Notes under the pieces: generated by a model | The model's input: only the letters and a program-made list of their open reading frames with translations | Told to the model about the DNA's origin: nothing | The model's database searches: none | In this document: positions 33,283 to 41,321 of the stretch, one piece after another | Layout: each line of letters starts with the position of its first letter | Position numbering within the stretch: the stretch's first letter is position 1 | Source of the DNA: JAICLK01 sp963742655 | Lineage (GTDB): Bacteria > Patescibacteriota > Saccharimonadia > Saccharimonadales > UBA4665 | Reading direction: 5' to 3' | Assembly: GCA_963742655.1 (NCBI GenBank) | Contig: CAVUMM010000005.1 | Span: 588,384-652,383, forward strand | DNA: 64,000 nucleotides | Program-made: the position numbers and the translations under genes

Positions 33283-34533
33283 ATGAAACTATTTGATTTT
33301 ATTACAAAAAAAAGTTCATTGTTCACATCTTTGGCGATCGTATCCGTCGGGCTTTTCGCATTTGGCCTGCACAAGGTTAATGCTGACGTTATTAAAGATT
33401 GTACGCCTAATTCTATTATTAGGTGTGGCACAAATACGCCGCGGGGGTTCATCGCTGTCGCTCGCACCAACGGCGTGCACGATGATTTGCAGTCAATCTA
33501 TGACAGGTTCGGCCTGTCGACCGACAGTTATGATCAATTTGCGTCTCATGCGGTCCAGGGCATAGCCAACCAGGACGGAACTATAGAGGTGGATGGACAG
33601 ACGGTTGCTACCGATGCCTGGAGTATCGGCCGCACCCATTTTAGTTACGCCAAGCCATTTAACAATGATGGCAAGACCTATTTCTGGTCGATGAATAACC
33701 AGGTGCTGCAGCAGAGTTTGCCGGTGATGGTTATGTTTAACCCGAAGGGCCAGATGCAATTTGCGGTCATGAATTCGTGCGGGAATCCGACAATGGGTAC
33801 CGCAGTTAAGCCAAAGTTCAGTTGCGACTTGCTGAAAAAGTCTAAAGTCCAGGGTATGTCTGATACGTTTGATTTTTCTACCGTGGCATCAGCATCGGAT
33901 AACGCAAAAGTCGTAAAGGTGGTCTACGATTTCGGTGATGGCAGCAACAATGTGGTCGCCACATCACTGACTAAAAAAGTACGCCATACGTTTGCTCCGG
34001 GTACCTGGACTGTCCGCGTCACGGTGTTTGTCAGCCTGCCGGGCAGCCAAACGGTCACCATTACATCGGCAAGCTGTGAGAAGCAAGTGTCTATCGCGCA
34101 GCCATTCTTCCAATGCGAAATCCTGACGCCGTTTACGCTCGACAAGGAAAAGCGCCAATTCCGCTTTATCGCCACGACCAACCAGGGCAATGGCGCAACG
34201 TTGAAAGACGCCAGCTTCGACTTCGGCGATGGCAGTTCGGAAAGCAATGTTTCGCCCAGTACCGATAAGACAGTTGTCGCCGATCATACGTTCGCTACGG
34301 ATGGCACGTTTGCAATAACCGCAACAGTAAACTTCGATACGCCGACAGGTGTCCAATCGGATAGCTGTGCGACGCAAATCTCGCCAAAAATCACACCAGC
34401 CGTGGTAACCTCATCCACGCCGCCAAAGCTGGTAAACTCTGGTCCTGGCGGTACTGCCATCGGTTTGTTTGCGGTATCCAGCACCGTGGCCGGGGTTGGT
34501 TATCGAATCGTTATCCGACGGTTTATCCGCTAG
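33283..34533 (+). CDS. Surface protein with PKD-like domains and sortase-like tail, copy 1
   Basis: 416 residues from ATG 33283, which follows a very strong GGGGGGAGGG site. An N-terminal signal (SLFTSLAIVSVGLFAFG) leads to a unique domain (residues about 35-200: VDGQTVATDAWSIGRTHFSY, LPVMVMFNPKGQMQFAVMN). Two PKD-like repeats follow (VVYDFGDGS, SFDFGDGSS). The tail has LVNSGPGG, a hydrophobic helix and RRFIR, a sortase-type anchor with Ser where the paralogue has Thr. It is probably displayed on the cell surface. Confidence 0.75.
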   Translation: MKLFDFITKKSSLFTSLAIVSVGLFAFGLHKVNADVIKDCTPNSIIRCGTNTPRGFIAVARTNGVHDDLQSIYDRFGLSTDSYDQFASHAVQGIANQDGTIEVDGQTVATDAWSIGRTHFSYAKPFNNDGKTYFWSMNNQVLQQSLPVMVMFNPKGQMQFAVMNSCGNPTMGTAVKPKFSCDLLKKSKVQGMSDTFDFSTVASASDNAKVVKVVYDFGDGSNNVVATSLTKKVRHTFAPGTWTVRVTVFVSLPGSQTVTITSASCEKQVSIAQPFFQCEILTPFTLDKEKRQFRFIATTNQGNGATLKDASFDFGDGSSESNVSPSTDKTVVADHTFATDGTFAITATVNFDTPTGVQSDSCATQISPKITPAVVTSSTPPKLVNSGPGGTAIGLFAVSSTVAGVGYRIVIRRFIR

Positions 34534-34565
34534 CAGCGGGCAGCCGTAGTAATCCGTTAGTCAGT

Positions 34566-34597
34566 AAAAACTCCTCCGACAATCCGGAGGAGTTTTT
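34566..34597 (+). terminator. Intrinsic terminator
   Basis: ACTCCTCCG/CGGAGGAGT stem with flanking A and T runs (AAAAA...TTTTT), 33 nt after the first PKD gene; it may work in both directions. Confidence 0.88.
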
Positions 34598-34619
34598 GTA
34601 AAGCTTAAACGAAATACAC

Positions 34620-34648
34620 TTGACAAAAATTCAAGCAAGTGCTATCAT
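34620..34648 (+). promoter_or_regulatory. Promoter of second PKD surface protein
   Basis: TTGACA, a 17-bp spacer and TATCAT with extended TGc; a strong sigma-70 promoter. Confidence 0.75.
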
Positions 34649-34687
34649 TGTCTTCAATTCGTTACAACCTAAGCTTTGGGAGGCTTT

Positions 34688-36718
34688 ATGAAACGACTAA
34701 AGTTTAATTTTCGCTCTAAAAAAACGGCTCTCGTAGCCGTTGCCGCTGTCGCCGTAATCGGTGCCGGCGTATTTGGCTACAAGCAAGCCACCGCCAGCAG
34801 CCAGGACTGCAGCGGTAACTCTATTATCAAATGTGGTGAGCAATCGCCAAGCGCATTCATAAATCAGGTCAAGAAAAATGATGACAAAAACGGCCATCAC
34901 GACCTGCAGGCTATTTACAGCAGCTTCGACCTCGTTCCTAGCGACTATAGTAAATTCGTGAGCAGCGCCCGTATGGGTACGGCTTACCAGAACGGCACGA
35001 TCGTCGTTGACGGCCAAACCGTAGCAACCGACGCCTGGAGCATCGGCCGCGATCATTTCAGCTACGCCACTGCCTACAAAATCAACGGCAAGACGTACTA
35101 CAAATCAGCCGACACAAAGGTTCTATTGAGCAACATTCCTGTCATGGTTATGTTTAACTCCAAGGGCCAAATGCAATTTGCCGCCATGACTGCCTGCGGC
35201 AACCCGGCAACCGGCAAAAAAGTTACGCCTAAATATAGCTGCGACTTGCTGCAAAAGAGTGCGGTAAGCGGCAAGGCCAATACCTACAACTTCTCCACCA
35301 AAGCCTCAGCTTCCCAAAACGCCAAAGTTGTGAAAGTTGTTTACGACTTCGGCGATGGCAGCGGTAAAGTGACCGAAACCAGCCTTAGCAAACAAGTACA
35401 GCACACCTACGGTACTGCCGGTACCTTCACCGCTAAAGTAACCGTATATGTCAGCTTGCCAGGCAAACAAACTGTTACGGTGACTTCGGCCAACTGTGAG
35501 ACCAAGATTACTGTTACGCCTCCGCCAAAGCCATACCAGCAATGTGTTGACCTGACGGCTACACCGGTTGATGCCAAGACCTTCCAGTACAACTTTGTTG
35601 CCACTACCAAACAGGGCAACGGCGCAACGTTGAAAAATGCCAGCTTCGACTTCGGCGATGGTAACACTGCCAACAATGTCAGCCCATCCGGCAACAGCAC
35701 CGTAAGTGTTAACCACACGTTTGCCAAGCCCAGCAAAACTACGACCTACACAATCAACGCGACCGTCAACTTCAATACGGCTGATGGTGTTAAGAGTGAA
35801 AACTGCCAGGCGCAGGTTACTCTTACGCCTCCGCCGGCTCCGTACCAGGCTTGTGTCGCGCTCAACTCATTCGTTACTGACGAAACCCAGCGTGCCGTGC
35901 GCTTTACGGTTACAACCAAACAAGGCAACGGTTCAGTCCTGAAAAGCGCTGACTTCGACTTCGGCGACGGCAGCAATGCCAAGAACGTTTCGCCTGCCAG
36001 CGACAGCTCAGTAGTATCCAACCATACCTTTGGTGCGGCCGGAACCTACAACATCACCGCGACCGTGCGCTTCAACACCCCCGATGGTGAAAAGAGCGAC
36101 AACTGTACGACGAGCGTTACCTTCGCTCCAGTACCTGCACCGGTTTGTGACGGCTTGAGCCTGACCAAGCTTGGCGGCCGCGAAGTCAAAGTAGTGGTTA
36201 GCTACACGGCAGATGGCGCTACTCTGCAAACAGTCACTTACAATTTCGGTGACGGCTCGCAGCCGCTAACTACTCCAGATACGACCGCAACCTACACTTA
36301 CGCTAACGATGGTAACTATAGTGTGACCGCAGCCCTGACCTTCCTGGTAAACGGGCAGACAAAGGTTGTTAGCAGCGACAGCTGCGCCCAGTCCGTCACG
36401 TTCACTACCCCGACCTGCACCGCGCCAAACGGCAAAACCTATCTTGCCGGTTCGCCACAGTGTACTCCGCCAGCTGAAACCTGCACCGCACCGAGCGGCA
36501 AGACATACCCAGTTGGTTCTGCGCAATGTAAGCCTGCACCAACCTGCACCGCGCCAAACGGCCAGACTTTCCCAATGGGCTCAAGTCAGTGTACGCCGCA
36601 GCCGACCACGTTGGTGAATACCGGCCCTGGCGGCATCATCGGTTTGTTTGCCGGTGCCAGTGCCATCGGTACAGCGGTTTACCGCTTCGTCATCGGACGT
36701 CGCCTGATTCGCGGTTAA
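34688..36718 (+). CDS. Surface protein with four PKD-like domains and LVNTG tail, copy 2
   Basis: 676 residues from ATG 34688 (GGGAGG upstream). A cationic start (KRLKFNFRSKKTAL) and hydrophobic segment form the signal. The next 170 residues match copy 1 (VDGQTVATDAWSIGRDHFSY, IPVMVMFNSKGQMQFA). Four PKD-like repeats each carry a (Y/F)DFGDG or NFGDG core, then three short repeats of the form CTAP(N/S)Gx(T)(F/Y)P. The tail LVNTGPGG-helix-RRLIRG fits a sortase-anchored protein. The growth in repeat number suggests stalk-like extension from a copy 1-like ancestor. Confidence 0.78.
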   Translation: MKRLKFNFRSKKTALVAVAAVAVIGAGVFGYKQATASSQDCSGNSIIKCGEQSPSAFINQVKKNDDKNGHHDLQAIYSSFDLVPSDYSKFVSSARMGTAYQNGTIVVDGQTVATDAWSIGRDHFSYATAYKINGKTYYKSADTKVLLSNIPVMVMFNSKGQMQFAAMTACGNPATGKKVTPKYSCDLLQKSAVSGKANTYNFSTKASASQNAKVVKVVYDFGDGSGKVTETSLSKQVQHTYGTAGTFTAKVTVYVSLPGKQTVTVTSANCETKITVTPPPKPYQQCVDLTATPVDAKTFQYNFVATTKQGNGATLKNASFDFGDGNTANNVSPSGNSTVSVNHTFAKPSKTTTYTINATVNFNTADGVKSENCQAQVTLTPPPAPYQACVALNSFVTDETQRAVRFTVTTKQGNGSVLKSADFDFGDGSNAKNVSPASDSSVVSNHTFGAAGTYNITATVRFNTPDGEKSDNCTTSVTFAPVPAPVCDGLSLTKLGGREVKVVVSYTADGATLQTVTYNFGDGSQPLTTPDTTATYTYANDGNYSVTAALTFLVNGQTKVVSSDSCAQSVTFTTPTCTAPNGKTYLAGSPQCTPPAETCTAPSGKTYPVGSAQCKPAPTCTAPNGQTFPMGSSQCTPQPTTLVNTGPGGIIGLFAGASAIGTAVYRFVIGRRLIRG

Positions 36719-36751
36719 AGTTGCGCATCTTGCAAAACTGTGGATAAGCAT

Positions 36752-36874
36752 TTGCTCTTAACCCGGAATTGTGCTAACATTCACAACAAGTTTTAAGAGC
36801 ATTGACTGACCGCTCCAACAAACACATTTAAAGTAATCCCTAAGCCAAATCTAAAGCTTAGGGATTTCTTTTTT
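36752..36874 (+). ncRNA. Candidate small RNA with promoter and terminator
   Basis: TTGCTC (36752-36757), a 17-bp spacer and TAACAT (36775-36780) with an extended TGc form a promoter. About 90 nt later an intrinsic terminator, AATCCCTAAGC/GCTTAGGGATT plus a T-rich run, ends at 36874. No convincing open frame lies between. The expected transcript is about 36787-36874. TGCTCTTAA near 36754 and TTAAGAGCA near 36793 are inverted around the promoter. The terminator could instead serve the upstream PKD gene. Confidence 0.4.
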
Positions 36875-36887
36875 ACCCCTGTTATGA

Positions 36888-37049
36888 TATACTTTGCTGA
36901 CGAAAAGCAATTCGCATTTCACATTTTTCAATTTACATTGAAGGCAAGCTTCGCTGAAGTATATATTGAATCATCCGCAATAGGCGGATGTCCATCAATG
37001 AAAATTGTAAATTGATAATTAAAAATTACTTTTGCTTTCGCAATAGTCC
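36888..37049 (+). promoter_or_regulatory. Promoter and structured leader of tRNA-Glu
   Basis: TGaTATACT (-10 at 36888-36893) precedes a leader of about 150 nt. TCAATTTACA (36928-36937) pairs with TGTAAATTGA (37006-37015), enclosing a perfect CATCCGC/GCGGATG hairpin (36972-36990). The leader is AT-rich with no coding potential. Confidence 0.5.
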
Positions 37050-37124
37050 GGCCCCTTCGTCTATCGGTTAGGACACTGGGTTTTCATCCCAGCAAGAGGA
37101 GTTCGACTCTCCTAGGGGTCACCA
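37050..37124 (+). tRNA. tRNA-Glu (TTC)
   Basis: Acceptor GGCCCCT/AGGGGTC, anticodon stem CTGGG/CCCAG around TTTTCAT (anticodon TTC), T-arm GGAGTTCGACTCTCC, encoded ACCA. The 3' end TAGGGGTCACCA recurs at the ends of the repeats that separate the modules downstream (identical over 12 nt in the copy at 43601). Confidence 0.95.
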
Positions 37125-37147
37125 GCAATAATTACAACAGTTCAATG

Positions 37148-37450
37148 CTAATGATTTTTTGTGTTTCTGTTTTCTCGACTGTGCCATACACGGATAATGA
37201 TAACTGTATTCGGATCTTCTAACTTATAGCGTAGAACATAAGCACCCGCGCCGAATGATATAAATAACTCTCGTCTCCCTGTCTCGTCCGGCATTGGTCT
37301 GCCAATTCTTGGCGATTCTTTGAGAATACTTGCTCCAGTAAGTAATGTCTTTGCAGCTTTGGCGGCTGCCCGTGCATCTTTATTATGCAAAAAATCGTAC
37401 AGACGTTCGATATCTGCCAGTGCTTCTGGAAGCCATTTTAGTTGCGCCAT
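37148..37450 (-). CDS. parE: RelE/ParE-family toxin
   Basis: 100 residues with the ParE/RelE fold: LKWLPEALADIERLYDFLHN, SPRIGRPMPDETGRRELFI and VIIIRVWHSREN at the C-terminus. ParE toxins inhibit gyrase, while RelE types cut mRNA; the PRIGRPM and WHSREN features favour ParE-like. It overlaps the antitoxin 3' end by 13 bp. This is the first module after tRNA-Glu. Confidence 0.85.
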   Translation of the reverse strand: MAQLKWLPEALADIERLYDFLHNKDARAAAKAAKTLLTGASILKESPRIGRPMPDETGRRELFISFGAGAYVLRYKLEDPNTVIIIRVWHSRENRNTKNH

Positions 37451-37707
37451 GTGCTTTTCTTATTTTTAGATAGATCCGTAAGCCATTTTTCGGCATCGAT
37501 ATCGGATATTGCATTTCCGGTCAGCACGTAATTTTCCCAACGTGCCATATCTTCGTTTTTTTCTTTCTCATAACGCTCTTCACGGTCAAGGTAGTCGTTG
37601 ATTGCAGTTCGCATTAACCAGTGAGCTGAACGATTGCGTTGCTGAGCAAGCGTTTTTAAGCGCTTGCTAGTTGCTTCGTCTAGTTTGATTCCTTGCGTCG
37701 TTGACAT
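37438..37707 (-). CDS. parD: ParD/RHH-type antitoxin
   Basis: 89 residues: a ribbon-helix-helix DNA-binding N-terminus (GIKLDEATSKRLKTLAQQRN, SAHWLMRTAINDYLDREE) and a charged C-terminal toxin-binding region. The stretch upstream holds a good ribosome-binding site (TAGGAGG) and a 16-bp palindrome, the expected autoregulatory operator. Confidence 0.83.
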   Translation of the reverse strand: MSTTQGIKLDEATSKRLKTLAQQRNRSAHWLMRTAINDYLDREERYEKEKNEDMARWENYVLTGNAISDIDAEKWLTDLSKNKKSTWRN

Positions 37708-37741
37708 AGTCGTAATCCTCCTATCTCAATGGTATTACATA

Positions 37742-37757
37742 TTGCAACTAGTTGCAA
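37742..37757. promoter_or_regulatory. 16-bp perfect palindrome, parDE operator
   Basis: TTGCAACTAGTTGCAA lies 34 bp upstream of the antitoxin start and overlaps the probable promoter. Ribbon-helix-helix antitoxins bind such sites. Confidence 0.65.
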
Positions 37758-37807
37758 CCATTGATAAATTTTACTATTAAACTATCTCATCCATCTTGTC
37801 ACTCATC

Positions 37808-37862
37808 AGATCCAAACCTATGACTAAAGTGTTCCATGTTTGGCCAACGTGGGTCACCAAGC
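37808..37862 (+). repeat. Cassette-array repeat R1
   Basis: The core reads GTTCCATGTTTGGCCAACGT then GGGTCACCAA (37831-37860). The CCATGTT/AACGTGG hairpin has one G-U pair. It separates parDE from the amine oxidase gene. Confidence 0.75.
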
Positions 37863-37919
37863 TTAAGCATTTTCATCAGTTGCGTTTCGCGCTTTTCGAC
37901 GCTTTGTTAAACTGAACAC

Positions 37920-39089
37920 ATGGTCATTTATGACGTGATTGTTGTCGGATTAGGCGCGATGGGTACGGCCACATGCTATCAGCTGGCAAAATCAGGTGTA
38001 AACGTATTGGGTATTGACCGCTACAATCCACCACACCAGCATGGCTCTACGCATGGTGATATGAGAATAACCAGATTAGCAGTGGGAGAAGGAGCCGAAT
38101 ATGTGCCTCTTGCTATGCGTTCTCATAAACTATGGCGGGAAATTGAGCAAGAAAGCGGGCAGCAACTTCTATCGCAGTGCGGCGGCTTAATTATGTCAGT
38201 ACCAAACAATCAAGGGCTGCATGGCATCAAGAATTTCTTCGAACAAACGGCTGCCCTGGCCGACTTATTTGCTATCAAACACGAATTGCTGAACGCTGAC
38301 CAAATCCACAGTCGGTTTCCACAATTTCATTTAATCGGAAATGAGACCGGATACTACGAGCCAGAAGCTGGGTTCCTGAAGCCCGAAGTATGTATCCGAG
38401 CACAACGAAAAATGGCGCTGCGATACGGTGCAGTAATCCACACAAATGAGCAAGTTACTTCGTTCAGGAGCGACGGTAAAGTGGTAGTGGTACATACCAA
38501 TAAAACTACCTACAAAACACCTAAGCTGGTTATTACAGCCGGGGCATGGATCAATGATCTGCTAAATGGATACGGAGCGATTTTTAAAATATATCGCCAA
38601 GTGTTATGGAGGTTTGCTCTCAAAGACAAGTCGTTCTATGAATCGTATAACGATCTGCCTATTTTTATATGGTCATTCGGAACTGGCCCGAGTGAGTTTG
38701 TTTCCGGTGCTCCCACTACGCGAGGGCTAAATAGGGGCATGACGGTAGAAACTGATGATTATTCTACTGATACTACGCCCGATAATGTGCAACGGAATGT
38801 AACACCAGACGAAATAGCCCGGATGTATTTGAAAAATATCAAGGACAAGCTGCCTGGTTTAACCGAAAAATGCCTTGCCGCAAAAGTTTGTTTATATACT
38901 GTTACACCAGACCACAAATTCGTGATTGATTATCACCCGCAGCATAATAATGTTTTGATAGCTTCACCATGTTCAGGGCATGGCTTCAAACACTCCGTCG
39001 CAATCGGCGAGGTTTTAGCTCAAATTGCCACGAAAGGTCGATCGGACATCGATATAAGCCCGTTCGCACTCTCCAGATTCAATAATTGA
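37920..39089 (+). CDS. FAD-dependent amine oxidase (sarcosine oxidase/MTOX-like)
   Basis: 389 residues. An N-terminal dinucleotide fold (VIVVGLGAMGTATCYQLAKSG) is followed by GSTHGDMRITR, typical of monomeric sarcosine and N-methyltryptophan oxidases. Cys in KVCLYTVTPDH matches the residue that binds FAD covalently, and CSGHGFKHS lies near the C-terminus. These enzymes oxidise N-methyl amino acids, releasing formaldehyde and H2O2. It is the only large metabolic gene inside the cassette-like array; its AT-rich composition matches the array rather than the flanks. Confidence 0.85.
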   Translation: MVIYDVIVVGLGAMGTATCYQLAKSGVNVLGIDRYNPPHQHGSTHGDMRITRLAVGEGAEYVPLAMRSHKLWREIEQESGQQLLSQCGGLIMSVPNNQGLHGIKNFFEQTAALADLFAIKHELLNADQIHSRFPQFHLIGNETGYYEPEAGFLKPEVCIRAQRKMALRYGAVIHTNEQVTSFRSDGKVVVVHTNKTTYKTPKLVITAGAWINDLLNGYGAIFKIYRQVLWRFALKDKSFYESYNDLPIFIWSFGTGPSEFVSGAPTTRGLNRGMTVETDDYSTDTTPDNVQRNVTPDEIARMYLKNIKDKLPGLTEKCLAAKVCLYTVTPDHKFVIDYHPQHNNVLIASPCSGHGFKHSVAIGEVLAQIATKGRSDIDISPFALSRFNN

Positions 39090-39131
39090 TTCTAGCGTAA
39101 GATCTCTGCTAATGCAGACTTATAAATCGAA

Positions 39132-39148
39132 GGTCGTAGGGTCACAAG
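39132..39148 (+). repeat. Degenerate array repeat
   Basis: GGTCGTAGGGTCACAAG between the amine oxidase and the AbrB/PIN pair resembles the 3' half of the array repeat (compare GGTCTATAGGGGTCACC at 43615). The hairpin half is lost. It may mark a former module boundary. Confidence 0.35.
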
Positions 39149-39206
39149 TATATTAACAACAATGCCATTGACAGGGTCTCCACTTAAGTAATAAAATAAT
39201 ACTATT

Positions 39207-39509
39207 ATGAAAATTGGAACTTTTACCACTACAAATGACAAAGGACAGCTCGTAATTCCTAAGGAGATAAGAGATGCGCTGGGGATTGACAGTAGTGTCA
39301 CCCTCAATATTGTCTTAGCAGGCAATGGAATTTATGTATATCCTGTTGAGGAGTTTATAACTAAATCAGAAACAGAAAATTCATATTTACACTTACTCGA
39401 GAAAACGAAAGGCGCCTGGGCAGAAGATAATGGAGATTTGGATAAACTGCAACAAAAAAGGTCCTCAGTTGAATTGAAGGCATCTGAATCTAGAAAAAAC
39501 CAATGGTAA
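39207..39509 (+). CDS. AbrB/MazE-family antitoxin
   Basis: 100 residues with a SpoVT-AbrB swapped-hairpin domain (TNDKGQLVIPKEIRDALGID, NGIYVYPVEEF) followed by a charged tail. It overlaps the PIN-domain gene by 7 bp, the normal antitoxin-toxin order. An AT-rich TAATAC just before the ATG suggests a leaderless start. Confidence 0.8.
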   Translation: MKIGTFTTTNDKGQLVIPKEIRDALGIDSSVTLNIVLAGNGIYVYPVEEFITKSETENSYLHLLEKTKGAWAEDNGDLDKLQQKRSSVELKASESRKNQW

Positions 39510-39892
39510 TACTTGATACAAATATTATTATCGACCACCTTCGTTTGCAAAATAAACAGGCCGAGTCTAAGTTGATGATATTAGCCAGAACAAAACCGAA
39601 AGAAACACTTTCTATATCTATGATCACCATCCAAGAATTGTACGAGGGCAAAAGCACGAGGGACCCCCAGAAAGAGCAATATTTGCTAGCAACTATAAGT
39701 CCGCTAAAAATACTGCCGTATGGCTATGAAACTGCCAAACTTGCAGGAGAAATTGCCCGAGACATTGGACGACCGATTGAACTGGCCGATTCCGGAATAG
39801 CAGCTACTGCGATTCTAAATGGATGCGAGCTTGCTACCCTTAACTTCAAGGATTTTTCCGGTATTAATAAGCTAAGATTGCTCTATAAATAA
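39503..39892 (+). CDS. vapC: PIN-domain toxin (VapC type)
   Basis: 129 residues. PIN acidic residues are seen in VILDTNIIIDHL, ITIQELYEG, LADSGIAATA and LNFKDFSG. A probable endoribonuclease toxin, paired with the AbrB-type antitoxin. It is a different subtype from the VapC at 16115. Confidence 0.85.
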   Translation: MVILDTNIIIDHLRLQNKQAESKLMILARTKPKETLSISMITIQELYEGKSTRDPQKEQYLLATISPLKILPYGYETAKLAGEIARDIGRPIELADSGIAATAILNGCELATLNFKDFSGINKLRLLYK

Positions 39893-39970
39893 CCGCAAAG
39901 TGTTCGTTGTGCCTTCCAAATCTCGACATGCTAATTTTCCCGTCCGTTTTCAAATTCGTCAATAGCAATA

Positions 39971-40040
39971 TCGATCCGCCCTAACCCCCTAAGCAAAGAG
40001 TTCCATGTTTGGTCAACGTGGTTCACCAATTACGAAATCT
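39971..40040 (+). repeat. Cassette-array repeat R2
   Basis: TCCGCCCTAACCCCCTAAGC then AAAGAGTTCCATGTTTGGTC, AACGTGG and TTCACCA. The 5' part is nearly identical to that of R4. It separates the AbrB/PIN pair from the NYN gene. Confidence 0.8.
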
Positions 40041-40041
40041 A

Positions 40042-40120
40042 TTGACTCAAACGTCAAGTATGCTATACTTTAACTACTGCACCTCGTTTGGACGAAAGTT
40101 CTCGCGAGGTCTTTTATTTT
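40042..40120 (+). promoter_or_regulatory. Promoter and leader hairpin of NYN gene
   Basis: TTGACT, a 16-bp spacer and TATACT (40064-40069) with extended TGc. The leader folds ACCTCG (40081) with CGAGGT (40105), followed at once by CTTTTATTTT, a terminator-like hairpin just before the ATG at 40127. It may attenuate expression. Confidence 0.5.
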
Positions 40121-40126
40121 GATAAA

Positions 40127-40729
40127 ATGATAGACGTGAGACGCATTGTACTAATTGATGGCGAGAATCTTGTCTACGGTCTTCGAAATATGCTAGGAAC
40201 GATCGACACAAAAGCGCCTCGTTCGGCAATTGAAAACTTCAATTTTAGAGGTTTAATCGAAGAATTATTGGCGGATAACTTACCATCAGAAATACTTTGG
40301 TTTGGGGCAAGACTGAGGTTATATGATCAGTCTGAAGACCTAAAGCGTAAATCAAATGACGCTATACGAGCGCAGGCTCGATTTATGAATCAAATACAGC
40401 AGCAAAGGATTAATTTTATAAAGGTTGGTTATTTACGTGCCAGAGAATCAGATCCTTGCGAGAATTGCTCACATCAAACATGGAAACTAGCTGAAAAGGG
40501 CGTAGATGTTGGTTTGGCAGTAAGGATGGTGACGGAAGCTAAAGAGGATACCGAAGTAGTAATTTTGAGTGCCGATACTGACTTGTTGCCAGCATTTATT
40601 GCTTCAAAGAAACTAGGCGCAAATCTAATGCATATTGGATATGAGTCACAGCCGATTTATGCGCTAACTAAAGCTTCTGATATCACGAGAATGATTACAC
40701 TGCCGCTTGCGCAAAAATATAAAGCCTAA
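40127..40729 (+). CDS. NYN/PIN-like nuclease domain protein
   Basis: 200 residues from ATG 40127. The N-terminal IVLIDGENLVYGLRN holds the first acidic residue of the NYN (LabA/DUF88-like) fold. Later come KGVDVGLAVRMV and VVILSADTDLLPAFIASKKL with further metal ligands. NYN domains are predicted RNases. Cys-x2-Cys-x2-His (CENCSH) near residue 106 may bind zinc. No antitoxin accompanies it within its repeat-bounded module. Confidence 0.78.
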   Translation: MIDVRRIVLIDGENLVYGLRNMLGTIDTKAPRSAIENFNFRGLIEELLADNLPSEILWFGARLRLYDQSEDLKRKSNDAIRAQARFMNQIQQQRINFIKVGYLRARESDPCENCSHQTWKLAEKGVDVGLAVRMVTEAKEDTEVVILSADTDLLPAFIASKKLGANLMHIGYESQPIYALTKASDITRMITLPLAQKYKA

Positions 40730-40845
40730 CGAGTTATTTGTCTTAATATTAGTTTTAGTTATAGTATTCCAACGATTGATTTCAGTCACGGCTTCCTAAT
40801 TATTGCTACCCACCAATCTCTAGCTCATCTAATGATTTATTAAAT

Positions 40846-40905
40846 TGGTCTAAGCCCTTTAGGATGGAGTTCCATGTTTGGTCAACATGGGTCACCATTC
40901 TTAGT
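40846..40905 (+). repeat. Cassette-array repeat R3
   Basis: Core GAGTTCCATGTTTGGTCAAC then ATGGGTCACCATTC (40867-40900): a perfect CCATGTT/AACATGG stem with loop TGGTC. It separates the NYN gene from the RelB/YafQ pair. Confidence 0.85.
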
Positions 40906-40915
40906 AACAGATATG

Positions 40916-40950
40916 AAAAGTTCCAGAATCTATTCTCTGGAACTTTTTTA
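40916..40950 (+). terminator. Intrinsic terminator
   Basis: AAAAGTTCCAGA pairs perfectly with TCTGGAACTTTT over 12 bp around an 8-nt loop, followed by a T-run. It lies within the 316-bp gap between the NYN gene and relB, just after R3. Confidence 0.85.
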
Positions 40951-41014
40951 TTTGTGCGACCCCCGTAACATAGAGTTCGATACCCTTATGGCTGCAAACT
41001 CTTTGGCTTGACAC

Positions 41015-41044
41015 GTGATTACATATGCTATACAATGTAATCAC
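41015..41044. promoter_or_regulatory. relB operator, 10-bp inverted repeat
   Basis: GTGATTACAT and ATGTAATCAC are perfect inverted arms separated by 10 bp that contain the TGcTATACA -10. TTGACA lies just upstream (41009). The second arm ends 1 nt before the relB ATG at 41046. Confidence 0.7.
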
Positions 41045-41045
41045 T

Positions 41046-41321
41046 ATGAGTGATACACTACTAAGCATAAGAACTGACAACGAGACCAAGAAAGAGATCA
41101 CAGAATTTGCAAACTCTGTCGGTTTGTCCGTCAGTGCATTCGTGACCGTAGTTCTTAAGCAAGCTGTTAAAGAGGGACGCGTGGTATTAACACCTAATCT
41201 CGAGCCTACACCTTACCTTGAAAAGATTATGAAAGAAGCCGCTGCCGACCATAAGGCCGGTAGGAACATTACGAGGACTACCAACAAAGCTGAGCTTAAA
41301 GCTTACTTAGACACCTTATGA
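41046..41321 (+). CDS. relB: RelB/DinJ-family antitoxin
   Basis: 91 residues: a ribbon-helix-helix N-terminus (LLSIRTDNETKKEITEFANS, VGLSVSAFVTVVLKQAV) as in DinJ/RelB, followed by a helical toxin-binding region. The start codon is adjacent to the operator. It overlaps the toxin by ATGA. Confidence 0.83.
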   Translation: MSDTLLSIRTDNETKKEITEFANSVGLSVSAFVTVVLKQAVKEGRVVLTPNLEPTPYLEKIMKEAAADHKAGRNITRTTNKAELKAYLDTL

